Below, piece after piece: positions 20,269 through 35,300 of a DNA stretch of 64,000 nt. Position numbers and translations under genes: made by a program. Under the pieces are notes generated by a model. The model worked only from the letters and a program-made list of their open reading frames with translations, did not search any database and had not been told where the DNA came from. Positions within the stretch are counted from its first letter, which is position 1, and the number at the start of each line of letters is the position of its first letter. Origin of the DNA: Austropuccinia psidii (Eukaryota > Basidiomycota > Pucciniomycetes > Pucciniales > Sphaerophragmiaceae); NCBI GenBank assembly GCA_023105745.1, contig JALGQZ010000002.1, positions 48,148,497 through 48,212,496 of the forward strand, given 5' to 3'.

Positions 20269-23036
20269 TGGTCGACCGTGTTTTCAAAAGGAAGCAATGA
20301 AGTTTCTTTGGATAAAATGAATTAAGGTGTAAAACTCTCAATTTGCAAAAGGAAATGAGCAATGAAACCTATGAATGGGTCTTGTATAGAAAATTTGAGC
20401 ATTTACATAAGGCCGTTCAAGCATTGATGCTGTCTCAGCTAATACTTTCAAGGCCTTGAAGATTCACCCAAAAAGTTAGTTCATAAAATATTAATAGCGC
20501 TTAGTTGTATTGCAATCAATACGTCGATGAGAAACCTGAGGCAATCTATACACTTCAAAGCCTGGCATCAAAATTCATACACCGATTGTAAAAGAGGCTT
20601 GAACACTTAGATTCATAGCTTTGCTGAGTAGAAGGTCTAACCTACATTGGACTTGCAGAGGTGCTTTGCATGTGCCAAAGCAGCATTAAAGCATTCAGCA
20701 CGACATGGTTTTTAGATTGTAGAAAAAGTATGAGGTTGGTCTCCTCTTACAGCGCAAGATTGAGGTGTGCTAGTAGTTTTTCTTAAAAGGGGCTTTGCAT
20801 AAATAGTCTAAAGATGTCAGGTATTTTGAACCACTCAATCTAATTGCAAAACCCTTGGTAACATCAAAATCTTAAAAATTGTAATCGAAGTCATTTCATA
20901 AAAAGCCACAAATGAAATATGATTTAGGGCATTTGGCTCGCCCATAAAACACAAAACGTATTTTTCCCTTTATCAGAATAAGTTAAATTTCCAAAATGCT
21001 TTCAGATTTTAGAAGAAGCATCTGATAAAATTAAAAAATCTGTTAATAGTTGTTTTTTTAATGGGTGATAAACCCTGAATGAAATCTTGTAACATTCTAT
21101 GAAACCATTTTATGTAGGTCTATTATTAATTTTGATGTTCTTTTTTTAAGTTATTAAAACTCCCTAATTCTATAAAAAAACATAAAAGAAATTGTATTTT
21201 CGTAAAAATTTGATAATTAATACAAAAAAACAAGTTAAATCATAATCTTTACAGCAAAAAAAGTATAATTATATGTATAATTTTGTTTTCAAATTTTTGA
21301 TTTAAAAAATTAAGAAAAAAACTAAAAACAAAACTTGATAATAAATTTCATTGATAATGAATAGTCAAAAAATACGGTTTTTGATATATATATATAACTA
21401 TATAACAATAAAAATGAAATTTTATTTGATCAGAATTTCCATGAATCTAAGATAATAGAAATTTGAATCTAAATTATAATAGATATAAAAGTAAAAATGA
21501 AAACTAAAGAAAATAGATGAAAATTCAATTTTTTTTTAAAAAAAAAAAAAAAACATGAATTAATAAAATAAATTGAAAAATATTTTCATGAAAAAATATG
21601 ATTAATAATTTTTCTTATTGTGTAAAATTTAAAGAAATATAATATATATTAATTTTTGAATTTTATATCAAAAACAAAAATTAATTTGAGAAATTTTGTA
21701 AAACAAATAAAGCAAATTAATTTTAATTCTTGAAGCCAGAAGATTTATTTTTTACTGAAATATTTAATCAAAGAATTGACTGCAATCTTAAATTTGGGAT
21801 CAGCTATAAAAATTTCCTCTATTTATGGCTTAATAGATGAATTTGGGTAAGCTATAAATCTGTTTTTTTTTCAAATTGATTGAGGAAGATTTTAATGAAT
21901 ATATTTTAATTGGAAAGTATTGTTTTCAATTTTCAAAAAGGAAAATAAAAATGGAAATTTATCAAATTTATCATCAATTTTTTTCAAAAAAATAAAATTT
22001 TGAAGATTCAATTTGTAAAAGGATACATCTCTCTTGAATAATTATCAACAATTTTTTTCAACAGTTGAATGCTTACTTGATTTTATGATTTTAGCTTAGA
22101 AAGGTAATTTTTCTGGATTAAAAAAGATTTAGTCTTCCCTTTGGTAAATCTTACAAGAATAAAGGCTGATTATATAATTAACTTATAAGTTATTCTCTAA
22201 AACTATGCAAAGATGAAAAATTTTAATTATTCAAAATATGTGATTCACAAACATGTTTATAAGTAAATTGATATATTGAAATGTTTGATCACATATTTTT
22301 TAAGGGAAAAAAGTTTCCAAAATATAAAACACTTATATAATATAAATTTTCAGAGAAAAAATAAACAAAAATTCAGACACAAAACTATTCCTTTACATTA
22401 ATTGAATTGAAATGATTAAATTATTCTTCTTATCAGGTGTAATTTACCGTTAATTGTTTTTATAAGCTAACAATTATTCTAAAATTTATCATGGGGAAGG
22501 ATATTTTCCTGCCTTTCAAAAGAGCTTTACGCCCATACCAAAGAGTCAAAAACTATTATAAAATACATATTTAATCCTTAAATTGAAAATATATGTTAAA
22601 TTTACCCATTCTCATAATCACTAATTATATAAAGAACTTTCTCAAGTTGTTTGATTGACAATACTCAATATTCAATATTCAACTGAATTCTTCTCTTGAT
22701 TGATTATATTTTAATCTTCATCATTCAAATTAAATGATAAATTTGCAAAGAAAAAAGCCACAAAAGCATGAGATAAAAATCTAAAGGTTCATTGTTGGAC
22801 TTAAAATAGCATCAGGTTTCACTCAGAGATACTTTTTCATATTTATTCTATACCAATTTTGTAGATTAGACTATCAGAACTGGGATCCTTTAACAGAAAT
22901 TTGTGCTGAATAATCATGACCATTAAGGTAGCTCATGTGACAGATTGAAATTTTAATATTTGAAGGAGAGAATAAATTGCATATAGAAAATTTCACTTTA
23001 CTCAATGAAAGTGAATAAAGATCCAAAAAACAGCTA
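20269..23036. other. ERG28 3' flank, then AT-rich DNA
   Basis: From 20269 to about 20980 the DNA keeps the moderate composition of the ERG28 island but shows no frame or motif I recognise. A 'gataaaatgaattaa' stretch near 20315 could serve as a poly(A) region. From about 21000 the sequence becomes extremely AT-rich, with a long A tract at 21536-21553 and TA runs near 21390, and has no coding frame. Confidence 0.5.
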
Positions 23037-23041
23037 TTATA

Positions 23042-23772
23042 TGTCATAGGGGCTCTCCTGAGTGAAGAGATCCTGGCACTAAGGGGATTAGACTCACTTT
23101 CAGAGGGCTCAGAATGGTTAAGAAGCAAACTTAAGTAGTTTAAAAATAAGAGTAATATTTCTAGTAAGAAATAAATAAGAAATTCAGTTTAAATAACATG
23201 CAGAAATAAACAATGAACAATCAAAGATCTAATCACAAACAAGTTCAAGTCTACTGTTTCAACATGTCAGAAAAGAAAAAGAAGGAGTCATAAGGCTATG
23301 TCCAGCAAACTCCAATGAACAGGTAAGGGAAGGCTAAGACTAACTCAATAATCAAAAATATAATTTTCCAAGAGTAAGATTAAATTATTATTGATGATAA
23401 ATAGAATATATTAATTATCTGGGGAAAGGGCCCCAGAGGGGGAAGAGGGGCTGGTTTTGTGAGAATCCACTAGCCCAGGTCCAAAGAGTAAATTTCTTTT
23501 TAAGGAGGATTGATTTGAACAGTAGAGGCCCGGTATGGATTTTCAGGGTCTGTACAGGAGGTGTGGTGAGGTTGAATTATCATAAAGTTTCATATTGGTG
23601 AAACCAGCCTGTACGAGGAGTGACAAGCTGAGTTTTTGAATAAAGAATGTATGAGTGTTTCAAAAAAATATTTCTGGAACTGAATGCTCATACAGAGCAG
23701 GAATTTGCTGGTTTGGTGAGTTTGAGTCGGGGTATGGTTGAATACCCTTTACTCCTAATAGTGGCTGTGACA
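23042..23772 (-). repeat. Solo LTR related to element 1
   Basis: Begins TGTCATAGGGGCTC and ends CTGTGACA, like the element 1 LTRs, and is flanked by perfect TTATA duplications (23037-23041 and 23773-23777). It shares the early 'cctggcact.a.g..at' and 'agagggctc' blocks, 'ctgtttcaac.tg.cagaaa', the CTGGGG/CCCCAG hairpin (23419-23436) and the 'gcctgtac' blocks. At 731 bp it is less than half as long and lacks the GGCC-rich module of element 1. It also has a GGGTAT/ATACCC hairpin near its end. It is what recombination between two LTRs leaves behind. Strand follows element 1. Confidence 0.9.
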
Positions 23773-23777
23773 TTATA

Positions 23778-26700
23778 AATTTTTTTATTCAAAAATAGAT
23801 AATCAAACTACTTACATGAGAAAAACTAAAATATATTTAAAATGAAATGAAAGAAGTCAAAAGATGCTTGATTTTATTAATGGAACAAAGAGAAATCAAG
23901 AAATTTTTCCTCTATTGACTTTGTTTAGTTTTCAGTAAAAATAATTAATTATTGATAATAAAATGGAAAAAGATCTTTCACTAACATGTTACAGGACCTA
24001 CTTTTGACTCTTTCGGATTTGATTACAATACAGGTATGACTGTGAATTCAAAAGAACAAAAAAACTTTGTATAATCTGAATCCTTTATTAAATATTTATG
24101 AATATCTTAAAAAGAGTAATTTAATTCAACCTGAAGGGCCATTCAGTGTGAGAAATTATTATCTGATCTTCCTTTGATGCTACCCAAAAATTTCCAGGTA
24201 GGGGTAAGAGATTACATTGGGTGGAAATCTTAAAAATATACATCTTGAGGAACCCAATTATCCTCCTTTATTTGACTATTGTGAAATTCATTTAAAGCCA
24301 GAGAAACAGTCCATCCCATGAAATGATTACATCAGACCTGGAATTTTGTTTTCATAATATCCAGCTAGTTCTATGCAGCCTTACATAAGGGTATTTCTTG
24401 TGTATTGAGTGATTGTTTAACATCTGGAAAAGATTCCTTCCAATAAAAGATCACTCAAAATAGAGTAATCAATTGAGGTTTTAATATTTATGAAAGGGAT
24501 GAAATACTTAAAACCAATATTTCAAAAGAGCTACTAAAGCTTCATCAGAAAAAATATGAAATTATGTGTCTGAACCAAAAAATTCATTTGTGAATAATAT
24601 TTCCTCTCACAAAAGTAAGTAGTAGTAATACAGTTTTAATTTTAATATTTGCTTCTTTTCTTCAAATATTTTGAAACATGAATTAAAATATAATACTTCC
24701 TGAAATATAATTATCCAAATGCATCTATTACTTAATCCTATCTAGAAAAAAACATTTTAACCTCATAGGGAGATATTTACATAAATTTAAAATATGAAAG
24801 ACAATCTATTAAGACAGATTCTATACCTTGTAGTTAACCACAAAAGTGGCATTAACATACCCATGATAGATAATCCTGATTAACAGATTTGAAAAAATAA
24901 CTGAGTCTTAAATAAGTCAATTTTTTGTTCAATAAATTTTAAATTTACTTAAAGCCTTCACTTTAATTAGATTAATTTTGATAATTAGACCGAAATTTAG
25001 GTTCCTGAATGTTATTGTGCTACAAAATCCATTAATTTATGGATTCGGTGGTTTTTAGTTCTGGAGAGAATTGAGGATGAAATTTGATTCTGGATTCAAG
25101 ATTTTAGTAATTCAAAAAATAAATCTGTTATTTATATTAAGAGAGATATAATATATGGAATGAAGTAAAATGGTAAAGTAAAATTGAAAATGGTTATCCC
25201 TGCTTCATATTATTGTTTTTATTTTTGTATTTGTTCATCTCCCAGATAAATAAGCTATAATGAAAGAAAGAATCCACTGTAATAGCTTATATGGCATGCT
25301 TGTTTCACCACAATTAGTGGTATTTTTTTCCAAAATTATCCCTGGCCCATATATATGCACAAAATATGACTTCAATATTACACCTCCTATAATCCTTGGT
25401 ATATTATTCTACCAAAAAGCAGGATCCAATTTACATTAAAAATTTGAAGGTTCCCCGGGATACATGATTAAGGTATGCCTCCTTTAAGATATTGGTGATA
25501 GCGGCATAATCCATAAGGCTGGGTATTTTCATCCAATTATAAGAATTATTTCTTTCTCATTATATATTTTGAAATTTTTCAAAAATAACCAATCTTACAT
25601 TTGCATAATCCCACCAAGCTGAATTGAAAAAAGAAGAAGACCTTAAATTGAAAAATTCAATCAATTAACAGAAAATATAATTCCTTAGAAAATCTGAGAA
25701 TCTATATTCAGAGCTTCAACAACTAGAATTTTGTAATTATGTGGGAAATCTTTCTCTGTGTATTATATACACCTATATGACGGGGATTCGAATAAAGTTT
25801 CTTTATACAACGAGGCTTTAAAGATAGTATATAAAATTGAAATAATATAATAAATTTACCAATGAAGAAACCAGGTTGATTAAAAAATAAACTAAAGCTT
25901 AATTTTGGTGAATCAAAGGTGGATTACTCTTGAGAAAGTGATAAAAATGGGTATTAAGTAAGTATTGTTTGTATTGGGGGAATGAAGAAGGGATATTCAA
26001 ATCTGATTTTTTGTAAATGTGTTGTAAAAAACCTTCAGGAGTGGTCCTGAGAAAGAATAAAATTTTCACAAGAAACTTTTCAAGCAATCATGAAAAGCTA
26101 AGAAAGGTTAAATTCCATTTCATTTGGGAATATATGATTATGATTTTTTTATTTGTTTTTTTAAAGATCTTAACAAAGTAGGGGAAACTGAAAATGCGTA
26201 TGAATTGCTAAAATATACATAATTTTGGATAAAATTTATAAATATAATTAATAGATTACTGTCCAATTGATCCGAAGGAAAATATCCTCAAGTAAAGAAT
26301 CAAACCTATATTAAAAGATAAGAACAGTTATTATTGACTTGTGAATATCACCTAACCATGAAAATGAATTAAATTTCAGAGTACAAATGGATATGTGGGG
26401 GACAGCTAGGGGTGTAGTTGATGTTTGGAAAGAGAGGCTAGCTAAAATTATTCAAAAGATTAAGAAAAATAAGATTCTTTTCAGTCTATTTTAATTGGCT
26501 ATTTTTTATTAAAATATCAATTTGGGAATGGTTTAATTTAAATAGAAAAAAGCTCTATGACAGGGATAATGAGTAAGAAAAGATTATAAGCTGAAAAATG
26601 TATTCAAATATTATGAATTATGAACTTAACCATCCAAAAAAAGAGAAATAATATTTTTTTTAAAGGTAATATTGAAATTGAGTATTGGGGCGCGAGTGTA

Positions 26701-29700
26701 ACGGTCAGGGATTAGACTTCCCATTTTATCTGGGATCTTCATCATCCAGAAGGGCTTGAGTTTCTTGAAATGAAAAGCTTCTCTCTCAAATTTTGAAATG
26801 GTACATGCTTACAAGACACTTAATAAAATTCAATTCCCAATTTTTTGCAATAAAGGCTTCATGATGAATTTAATTATTCCTTTTAAAAGCAAGTATTTGA
26901 GTATTATCATCCTGAGGGCTCACAACAATATGCTAGTCTGGCTCAAAAAATTAAGAACTATTTTCAATCAAAAGGCTCAAGCTCTTTTTTTATTTAATAA
27001 AGCTGATAATATGTTAGAAATTGAATAATTAAAAAATATATATCCTCTCAGATTGACTTCCCAAATGCATTCCAAATTTTACCTCCAGTAAATTCTTGGG
27101 ATAAATCGTCTTTCATTGGAATGGTACCAAAATATAAGCTAGTCTACTTGACCGTTAGCAATTCCCCAATTAACTCACTCTCCTGACTACATATCGAATT
27201 AATAGCTCTCAATTATTTCAAAAGAAACAAAACCCAATAAATCTTTCATAACTGAATTTAAAAGTTCATTATTCTCACAATCTTCATAATATTCATTCCA
27301 CCCATCTTTTCCCCAGAAAAATACTCATATTAATACTCCCCTTGGATCTTTATTCACCAAATATAATTAATGTTGTCCTCATTATAGTTTTTAAATTATT
27401 CACTACCTCAATATTTCCCTCTTCTTAAGATTCCTCCTCTTCTTTTCTGTTCGGCTTCAGCCTCTCAGTAACATAATTGTTTATTGCTATAGCCGCAGAT
27501 TTCTTACTGAATTACTACCTGAAACACCTCTTCCTATGTTATTATCAAAGTGCTGGGGAGTTCATAAAAATTTTGATCTTTCTTGAAACATATATTCTGA
27601 GTTCATTCAGAAAATTAACATCTTTTGTGACACCAAAAGTGTGTTCAGATATTTCTCATTATAAAATTACAAAGGAGAGCTAATGAGTGCTGTAGGAAAC
27701 TTAAAAAATGAAGCAGCCAATATAATTTTTATGTTACTTTCTTTTGAGGTAATTCCTAACTCTTGAATAATTACTTTTGTATTCTCATTTATATTCTCAA
27801 GAAATGATTTTGGTAAATTTTTCCAGTGAGGAAGTGATTTAATTCAAAGATTCTCCTACTCATCATCCTCATAATTATTCTGAGAATGAAAGCTTTTTAA
27901 AGTATAATGCATATTCTCATTAAGCTATTCCAATTGTAAATATTTTCATTTCTCTCTTTAATATGACATATGTCTTATTAATTATCATTATGGTTATATA
28001 ATTAAAATTAGGTATTTGATACAGCTCACCCTTTTTCAATTATTCTGTGTTTGAGAGTTCAAAATCTCCATAGGTAACTTCTTTCTTGATCTCCTTTTTT
28101 GATTTATTTTAAGGTTAAAAACTGTATTTAATGATAATATTCCTGGATCAAAAACATGAGATTATTCAGGTATTAATGATACAATAAGAAATAATTATGC
28201 ACAGAAGTGTTAGCAATTTGTAAAGAATGTTTATGTTGATATTTCTAAATTCCAAAATTCACATACTTTCTAATTACTCTTCAAGGTTTTTAACCTATTA
28301 TTTTATTCTCAACTTACAAAAATATTAATGGAATGAATGGATGTCACTGACCTCAAATTAAACATCTCTTGTTCCAGTTTGAGCTTACCAGAAAAACCTT
28401 CCTTCACATTTTATATTTAGGGAATTTAAACAGGAATTAATTAATTTCAATTAGCTTAGCTTTATTATAGATTATCAAAGTTATAAATGCACACCTTTGA
28501 ATGTTTTGATACCTGTAGATAAGAGGTCACAGGTTCTAAATTTTGCTCTACTAGTACCCAGAAAAGGAATGTGTGATTGGATATGGTATCCTTAACGACA
28601 CGTAATCAAAATTGTGAGTTTTAATTAACTTGTGAAATGTTATTGAATAATTAATTCAACATTCTTGAGATAAGGGGGAAATTATGCACTTATTTTTGTG
28701 GTAGGTATTTCTTTGAAAGTTAAGGAACATTTTTTCTTGAAATTTCGTTTTGTTCTTATTTCAACTTATCTCTTTTCTTGTCTTTGGGTTATGATAGAGT
28801 ATCAAAAGACTCCATATGTGAGTGGTACTAAGTTATGAAGTGAGATAATTTTGTAATTTGGGGTGTCTTCTGTACTAAATTGTCAGTTTTTATTTCAACT
28901 TGTGTTGTTTATTTCTACCACTCTTGTGTAGGTAAGTTCTTTTTATTGGTGAAACTGGGTTTTACTTCCTTGTTCATTTTGCTTTTTTTATTGCATAATG
29001 TAAATTTCTTATCTTCAAATTGCATAATATTCATTTAAATTTGAATAGAAGTTACTAATAGATCATCAATATATCTTACTCTATGTGACTCATACAGTTT
29101 AATCCCTTATATTAATAGTCAATGCAATATAATTAATGAGAAGAAGTTAATAAATCTTTTAATTAAGCTGGAATTTAGCACTCAGGAATTATTTAAGATG
29201 TAAATAGTTTTTGGTGAAATAAGGTGCCTTATCATCGCATAAATAATCTTGTTCAATTAAACTCCTTTATTAGTTTATCGTGGCTTCTTATATAGTGATC
29301 TTATGAGATCATCAATAGATCATTCATATGTACATCTTATTCAATATTCACAGCTCTTATAGCCAGATTATATGCTATAACTATAACTGAAACACCCCTT
29401 AAAGCTAACCTCTTGAAAGAATATAATAGACATAATTATTAAAAAATATTAAATATATTCCATGAAGCTAATAGTGATGTGAATGATTTAAATACTGATA
29501 CTTTTATATAAGCTTATAAGAAGCATTCAATTGAGCTTCTAGTGATGATGATTTTTTCAAGTTGCTAGAAATACCAATTATTTCCAATATAATATTTACA
29601 AACTATGTAAGATTAGGACCACTGACTTACTGTAATAGTAATTTCATATCCTCTTTGAATTTCCCCCCAGAAATATGTAGCTACAGTTGGGATATAAAGG

Positions 29701-32700
29701 GTAATTAGGTTTGTCAACGCTTCACTTCGATTCTAGTGGAAAAAATAAGGTGAATATGTGGTATTCCATTCCCTTTTTTGTAAATAGTTAACACAACCTA
29801 AGTAGAAAAAAGATGATAGTAAAATCAAAATCTGAGAAAAAGAAGTAAGATTTTATATTAAGTCCCATATAACTATATTAATATCTAAAAATCAAAAACT
29901 CTATTGGTTCCTCGATTCAATTATACCCGAAGTAGTATTTTGGCTAAAACCTATGTGATCAATAATTCTCAATATATATTTATTTAGAGAAAATGAATAT
30001 TTCCACATCATTTACTAGAAATAAGAATATTATTGCATAATTTATTAATATTTCACATATTAAATATACAAAAACAATTTTTCCATACATATTACAAAGA
30101 AGAAATATTACACATATATAAAACATGTTTTCACATGATTAATATGAATTACATAACTCTTTAATAAGCTTTCAGTTATCACTCCCCGCTCAAGTCCTCA
30201 GAAACAAAAATTAAAGGTGAGTTTCAAAAATTCATTTTGAAAAATAATTGATATTAGCTAGATAAATCTCAGAGAGTTTAAAATAAATAATTGGTTTTTA
30301 GTATAGAAATTAATAAAGCTATAGATATGATTCAATATTACAAACATATGGTGCAATATATATATAAAATGAAATCATTCAAAAGTACCTAAAAAGGGAA
30401 AATTCCTTCATAATTTGAATTCAAAGAATGAATCTTGGTGGAGATAGTCATAATGCCTCAAAATATAGTGTCATACTTTTATTAAATGACAATTCATGAA
30501 TTTCTCACCGGAAAAATATTTTTAATTTATAAGAATCAAAGCTATTAGCTCTAGTGTGGATGAGAATAATTTTTTTGAGATATGGTTAAAAATCTAAATG
30601 AAATCATACCATACCAAAGATTATGTATACTCAAATTCTCCAAAATATATGTATCAACACTAATAGATCTCAGTGGGAACAGTAACAAAGTTTTCAAACA
30701 TGGAGCTGCTTACCAAACAAGCCATAAAATACCTCCCCCAATGAGACCATTTCAAAATTATAAATCAGAGAAATTACCTGAAAGCTGTTTATCAACAGTA
30801 AAAAAGCACATATCTGTGAAATAAACCAAGAATATTGTTAAATATATCTATTAAATTTGGAATTTCCAGAAAAATACCTGTTTGAATATCTGAAGGCAGA
30901 TCCTTTCAAGTCCCACTTTTGGAGGGAATCTATGGAGTTGAAAAGGTGCTAATGAAAGGTCTTTACCTCATTTCCCTCATTTTTTATTTGAAATTACATC
31001 TCAATAATAACTCTATTTAGAGTTAAAATGAATCTTTATATTGAAAAAAACCATTAGAAAGACTCATTAGCTTGTAAGATTGTCATTTTTTGATTTATTT
31101 ATGGGGGTATCCGTTGTATTTATTAAATATATCAGTATTGTTGAAATAGCTCTACTATAATGAATTTATTGTTCAATGATTTTTTGAAGCCATTATAAAC
31201 AGTTATTGTATAAAACTAAAGATTATCTTTGAATTATCTTTTCAAAAGGTCATAAACAGTTATTGTAAAAAATTGACAAATTTACTTAATTTATTGAATT
31301 GAGAAATCCATATATATTATCGTCTTTCACTACTATTCTGAATTTTCCGCTTAATAAATATAATTTATTATATTGTTATTTAGATTTATAGAGCTATATT
31401 GACATCATATAAATTACATATTACCATCATCTTATCTAGAACCACCCTTATTAGGTTAATGTATCTCTGATTTATCATCCTTACCTGAATATTATCAAGT
31501 AATATCAATATTTTAAAATGAATCAGATAAAATATTATTCGCAAAAACGCTCATTTGTATAAATAATTATCTTCAAAAATACTATCAATACAATCTTATT
31601 TTCAAGGGAAAATATTCCATGAAATATTTTTACAAATTCTGTTACCAGATCAAAGAATTCTTTTGTAGGACCTATATTGAATAGTCAAAGCTTACCATCA
31701 TAATATTAGAGATCTTTTATTGGTAGACTAATATAGACTTGTGAATAATCTCTTCATATATGAATATCAGAAAAACAAATTGAGTTGTGATCTAATAAAG
31801 AGATGATATTTTTCACTACTTAGAGAGGTGGATACTATGGATTAGCACCCATTTAAATTGGCTTATTATGAGATATAAGGAAAACTTACCAAAAGTCTTC
31901 CTCTCAAACTGCTACCTATTATTTATCCTACATAAAAAGGAACTCTAAAGTGCATTAATCACATACCCCCTAGCAGCACTTAGAGCTTTTAACTGATTCC
32001 TGTACACAGCCATATGTTCAAATTATATATATATGCTCAGAAAAATACATTCTACTTCTCCTTTTGAAAAAAATCTTCATTTTTTTTAAAAAACCTCGAT
32101 TTAAACCTTTCTTTCAAAATAACCAAACTCATATTTCTGATTTGGCTATGAGATAGAATAATACTTACTTATCAACTGGAAAATTCTTTGAATAATCAGA
32201 GGAAAATTTAATATATGAACAAAATACTGACTTTATTATCCAACCTGGCTTCTCATAATATGTCAATATTATTATTTCTCTCAAAAATAAATTTGAAAGA
32301 TATATTTAAACTGATTTTATTTGTTTTTTGAAATTCAAATTTTCAAAGGAGAAAAAAATAGTAGATGGATGAATTAATATTTTCACTTCTAATTATTTTT
32401 AATTATAAGAATTTGGGACTATATTAATTCTCTCACAAAAATATAACATTAAATCCATATTTTTCAAATATTCTTTTTTTGAGTTGAAGAGAAATTACTT
32501 GAGCAAATTGCCTTTGTTTCCTCTTATTGAAAAATCAAAATCTTCATGAATTTTAGATCATTGCAATTTTATTATATTCATTTTATTTTTTTTAAAATAT
32601 TGTTTAAGTATGGATATAATATAAAATTGAAGATAGGCTTGTGTATTGGTTTTAAAATCCCTTTCAAATTTCAATTTTCATCCTTTAGTTAAAAATATAA

Positions 32701-33239
32701 AAAGACTACAGCTTATTCAATTTCAATTTGGTTGGACTAAGCTAGTGGGTTTTCTTCAATATCTTTCAAAAGGATAATGTCAGTTTCAAATAATCAAAAA
32801 AAGGGATTCAAGAAATAAAGAAATATTGTTTTCTGTCATCTTCTTGAGAAGAATAATGTAGGCTTCAATTCATTAAAACACATTCTTTGAAAGTAAAAAT
32901 TATATTTTAAAAGTCTAGTCTTCTTTCCTTTCACCAGGATACAAATAGGAATTGGTTATTTTTTGACCGTTAAGAAATGCATAATTAAATCTTTAACTAA
33001 TCTTCAACTGACGATTGGTAGCATTTTAATTCAAAGTCAATATACATATTTAGGAATCCTCTTGAATTTTGAACCAATAATTCCACCCGAGTCAATCATA
33101 ATTTATTTCATTACTTTCATATATAATATTAATTTGTTTTTTTTGAGTAAATTTTACTTCATTTTAATTTCTTAAAGAAAAATAGAATTAAAAGGCAGAA
33201 ACATTAATTTCTTAGGAAAAATTGAAAAAAATTCAATTT
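23778..33239. other. Long AT-rich decayed stretch, no gene recognised
   Basis: Nearly 9.5 kb without a frame above 84 codons. I looked for reverse transcriptase (YxDD), integrase (H-H-C-C), transposase and common housekeeping motifs on both strands and found none I could support. The frame at 26798-27028 (76 codons) and the one at 30582-30824 (80 codons) have no recognisable domain. No LTR pair with a target duplication was spotted. Probably old transposon remains. Confidence 0.45.
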
Positions 33240-35300
33240 TAAGATTTTTCTATCAATCTTGTGATAGTATTTCTATCAATAAACATTACTATTACTGCTA
33301 TTGGGGAAAATATAATATGAACTCCTTATAGCCACAAATTTCAATTACCAAGTACTTAGATATTTAATTTACTTTATATTCACCACTGGTAATATATAAA
33401 TAATAAGGAATTGTCCAATTTACTTAACTAAATAAATTATGTATTAATATAAATTTTTTTCAACATAGTATGGATTTCTTCTTAATTATAATTATACTTT
33501 ACAGGGTTAATTTTCAGAAATAATTATAAACTTAGATTATTGGAAATATTTACTTATTATAGCTAAACAATAAATAATAATCCAAACTGAATGAGATACT
33601 TAATTGTGTATATTTTCTTTATGGATCAATTTGTGGTCTTAAGAATCGGGAGGTGATAATACATAATGAACAAAGAATCTTTCATCTAAAAAAAATATCC
33701 TGAATAGTATATTTTTTCAATTTAATTACCTTCAAGAAATTTAAAACACTCAAATTTCCTTATTGAAAATATTAATAATTAAATCATTCAGTGTATCAAT
33801 ATCTAATCACTTTACTTATTCTAAGATTTGTTAATTTGGAAACAAAAAACTACCAAATACTCATTTTAAGCCTAGTAAACAGTTCAAATGTCCATGTAAG
33901 GTAGAAAAGAAGAAAATATCATGGGAAATGGATAAAAACATGAATTTCTATTATTAAATCATATTTTGTCATTTAAATTATCATAATCACTTAATTAGGT
34001 TAGTTTACATGTATATCAATCCATTTATGCGTAATAAATGATTAGTCTACCACTTGAAATCCTTATTCATTTTGAAAGAAGTTATTTTCTCATGAGAATA
34101 AATATTATTGATACCTTCATTACAAGCTTCTTATCTGTGAATTTTTGAACCCCTGGTCTTTGATGAAGAATCTCTAAAAATAGACTCTAAAAAACACTTT
34201 TAATTTAGCTTTTGAGCTTGGAAAATTCCTGGATTCAGTTTAATATTCTCTATTTCTTCATTTTTAAGCTTTTTAAGAAGTATTATATTGATCTATTATT
34301 AATTTTATTTTTTATAAATCTTGAAAACTTACATCACTTTATATGTGATGAAGGCTGGTAAGTAAAATAGAAAGCTTTTTCCAAAGATTATTTTTATTTA
34401 TATGATATTAAAAAGAAGTTCAATTGAGCTCTCTTTATATATTAATAATAATTCATTGATAATTTACATTTTCAAGGAAGTCTAAAGTATGCATTATATC
34501 ATTAGCATTTCAACATAGTAGCTCATCGCTAATTTCTAATGAATTGATAGGACTTAGTTTGGGTAAATAAGCTTACAAGAGGCTTTTACTATCCAATGAA
34601 GAAATTTAACACCTTCTTTTTCTCTTTTTATGCTTGAGAAACCTTGGAGGCCATATAATCTGGGGTAAATTGGCTTTCCTCACTGGGAACTTTCCTACTT
34701 AATCATTTTTCATAACAATATTCAATTTTTTCATTAAGTGTAGGATTTGAGATGGATTCATAAAATACTTGTGTACAAATATTTCAATTTGGAATATCAA
34801 AGAGAGCTTTAATACCAATAGTAGTGGTTATTTAATTTCTTCTTCTCAATAATAACATTGTTTCTACATAAGAAGGTTATAAACAAAAGAATGTAGCAAA
34901 TATTTTGAGTGGTATTGATGATAATGTTCTTAATTATTTTCCAATTCAAAAACTCATTGAATTATATCCATTTCATTCACTTTATGGGGCTACTATGAGT
35001 AAAATTCTGAATAGAATCAGAATCTGGCATTAAATTCATGTATTTACCTACTCAAAAGAAAGCTATCTATCTTTTTCTTTGTGAAAAATGATTAATTTTG
35101 AGTATACTTAAAACATGATTGAGGTATTTCAATCCTAACCAATTGCTCAAATCTACTACCAAAAATTAATAAATTGTTGCAAAACCTTTATTGAGGTGAA
35201 GCAATAATTATCAGAAAAATATATATTCCCATAGAGGTTTATTTCCAATTTCCAAACTCTATTCATTACTTAGATAAATCAATCAAATATTTTTCATTGG
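33240..35300 (+). repeat. Degenerate dispersed repeat, copy B
   Basis: Same family and orientation as 3726-5800. Anchors: 'atcaatccatttatgcg' near 34016, 'tctgtgaatttttgaa' near 34135, 'ttggaggccatataatctggggta' near 34643, 'agtggtattgatgataatgttcttaattattttcca' (given here in part) near 34907 and 'ttcactttatggggctac' near 34976. Spacing between anchors is close to that in copy A. No coding frame survives. Confidence 0.5.
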
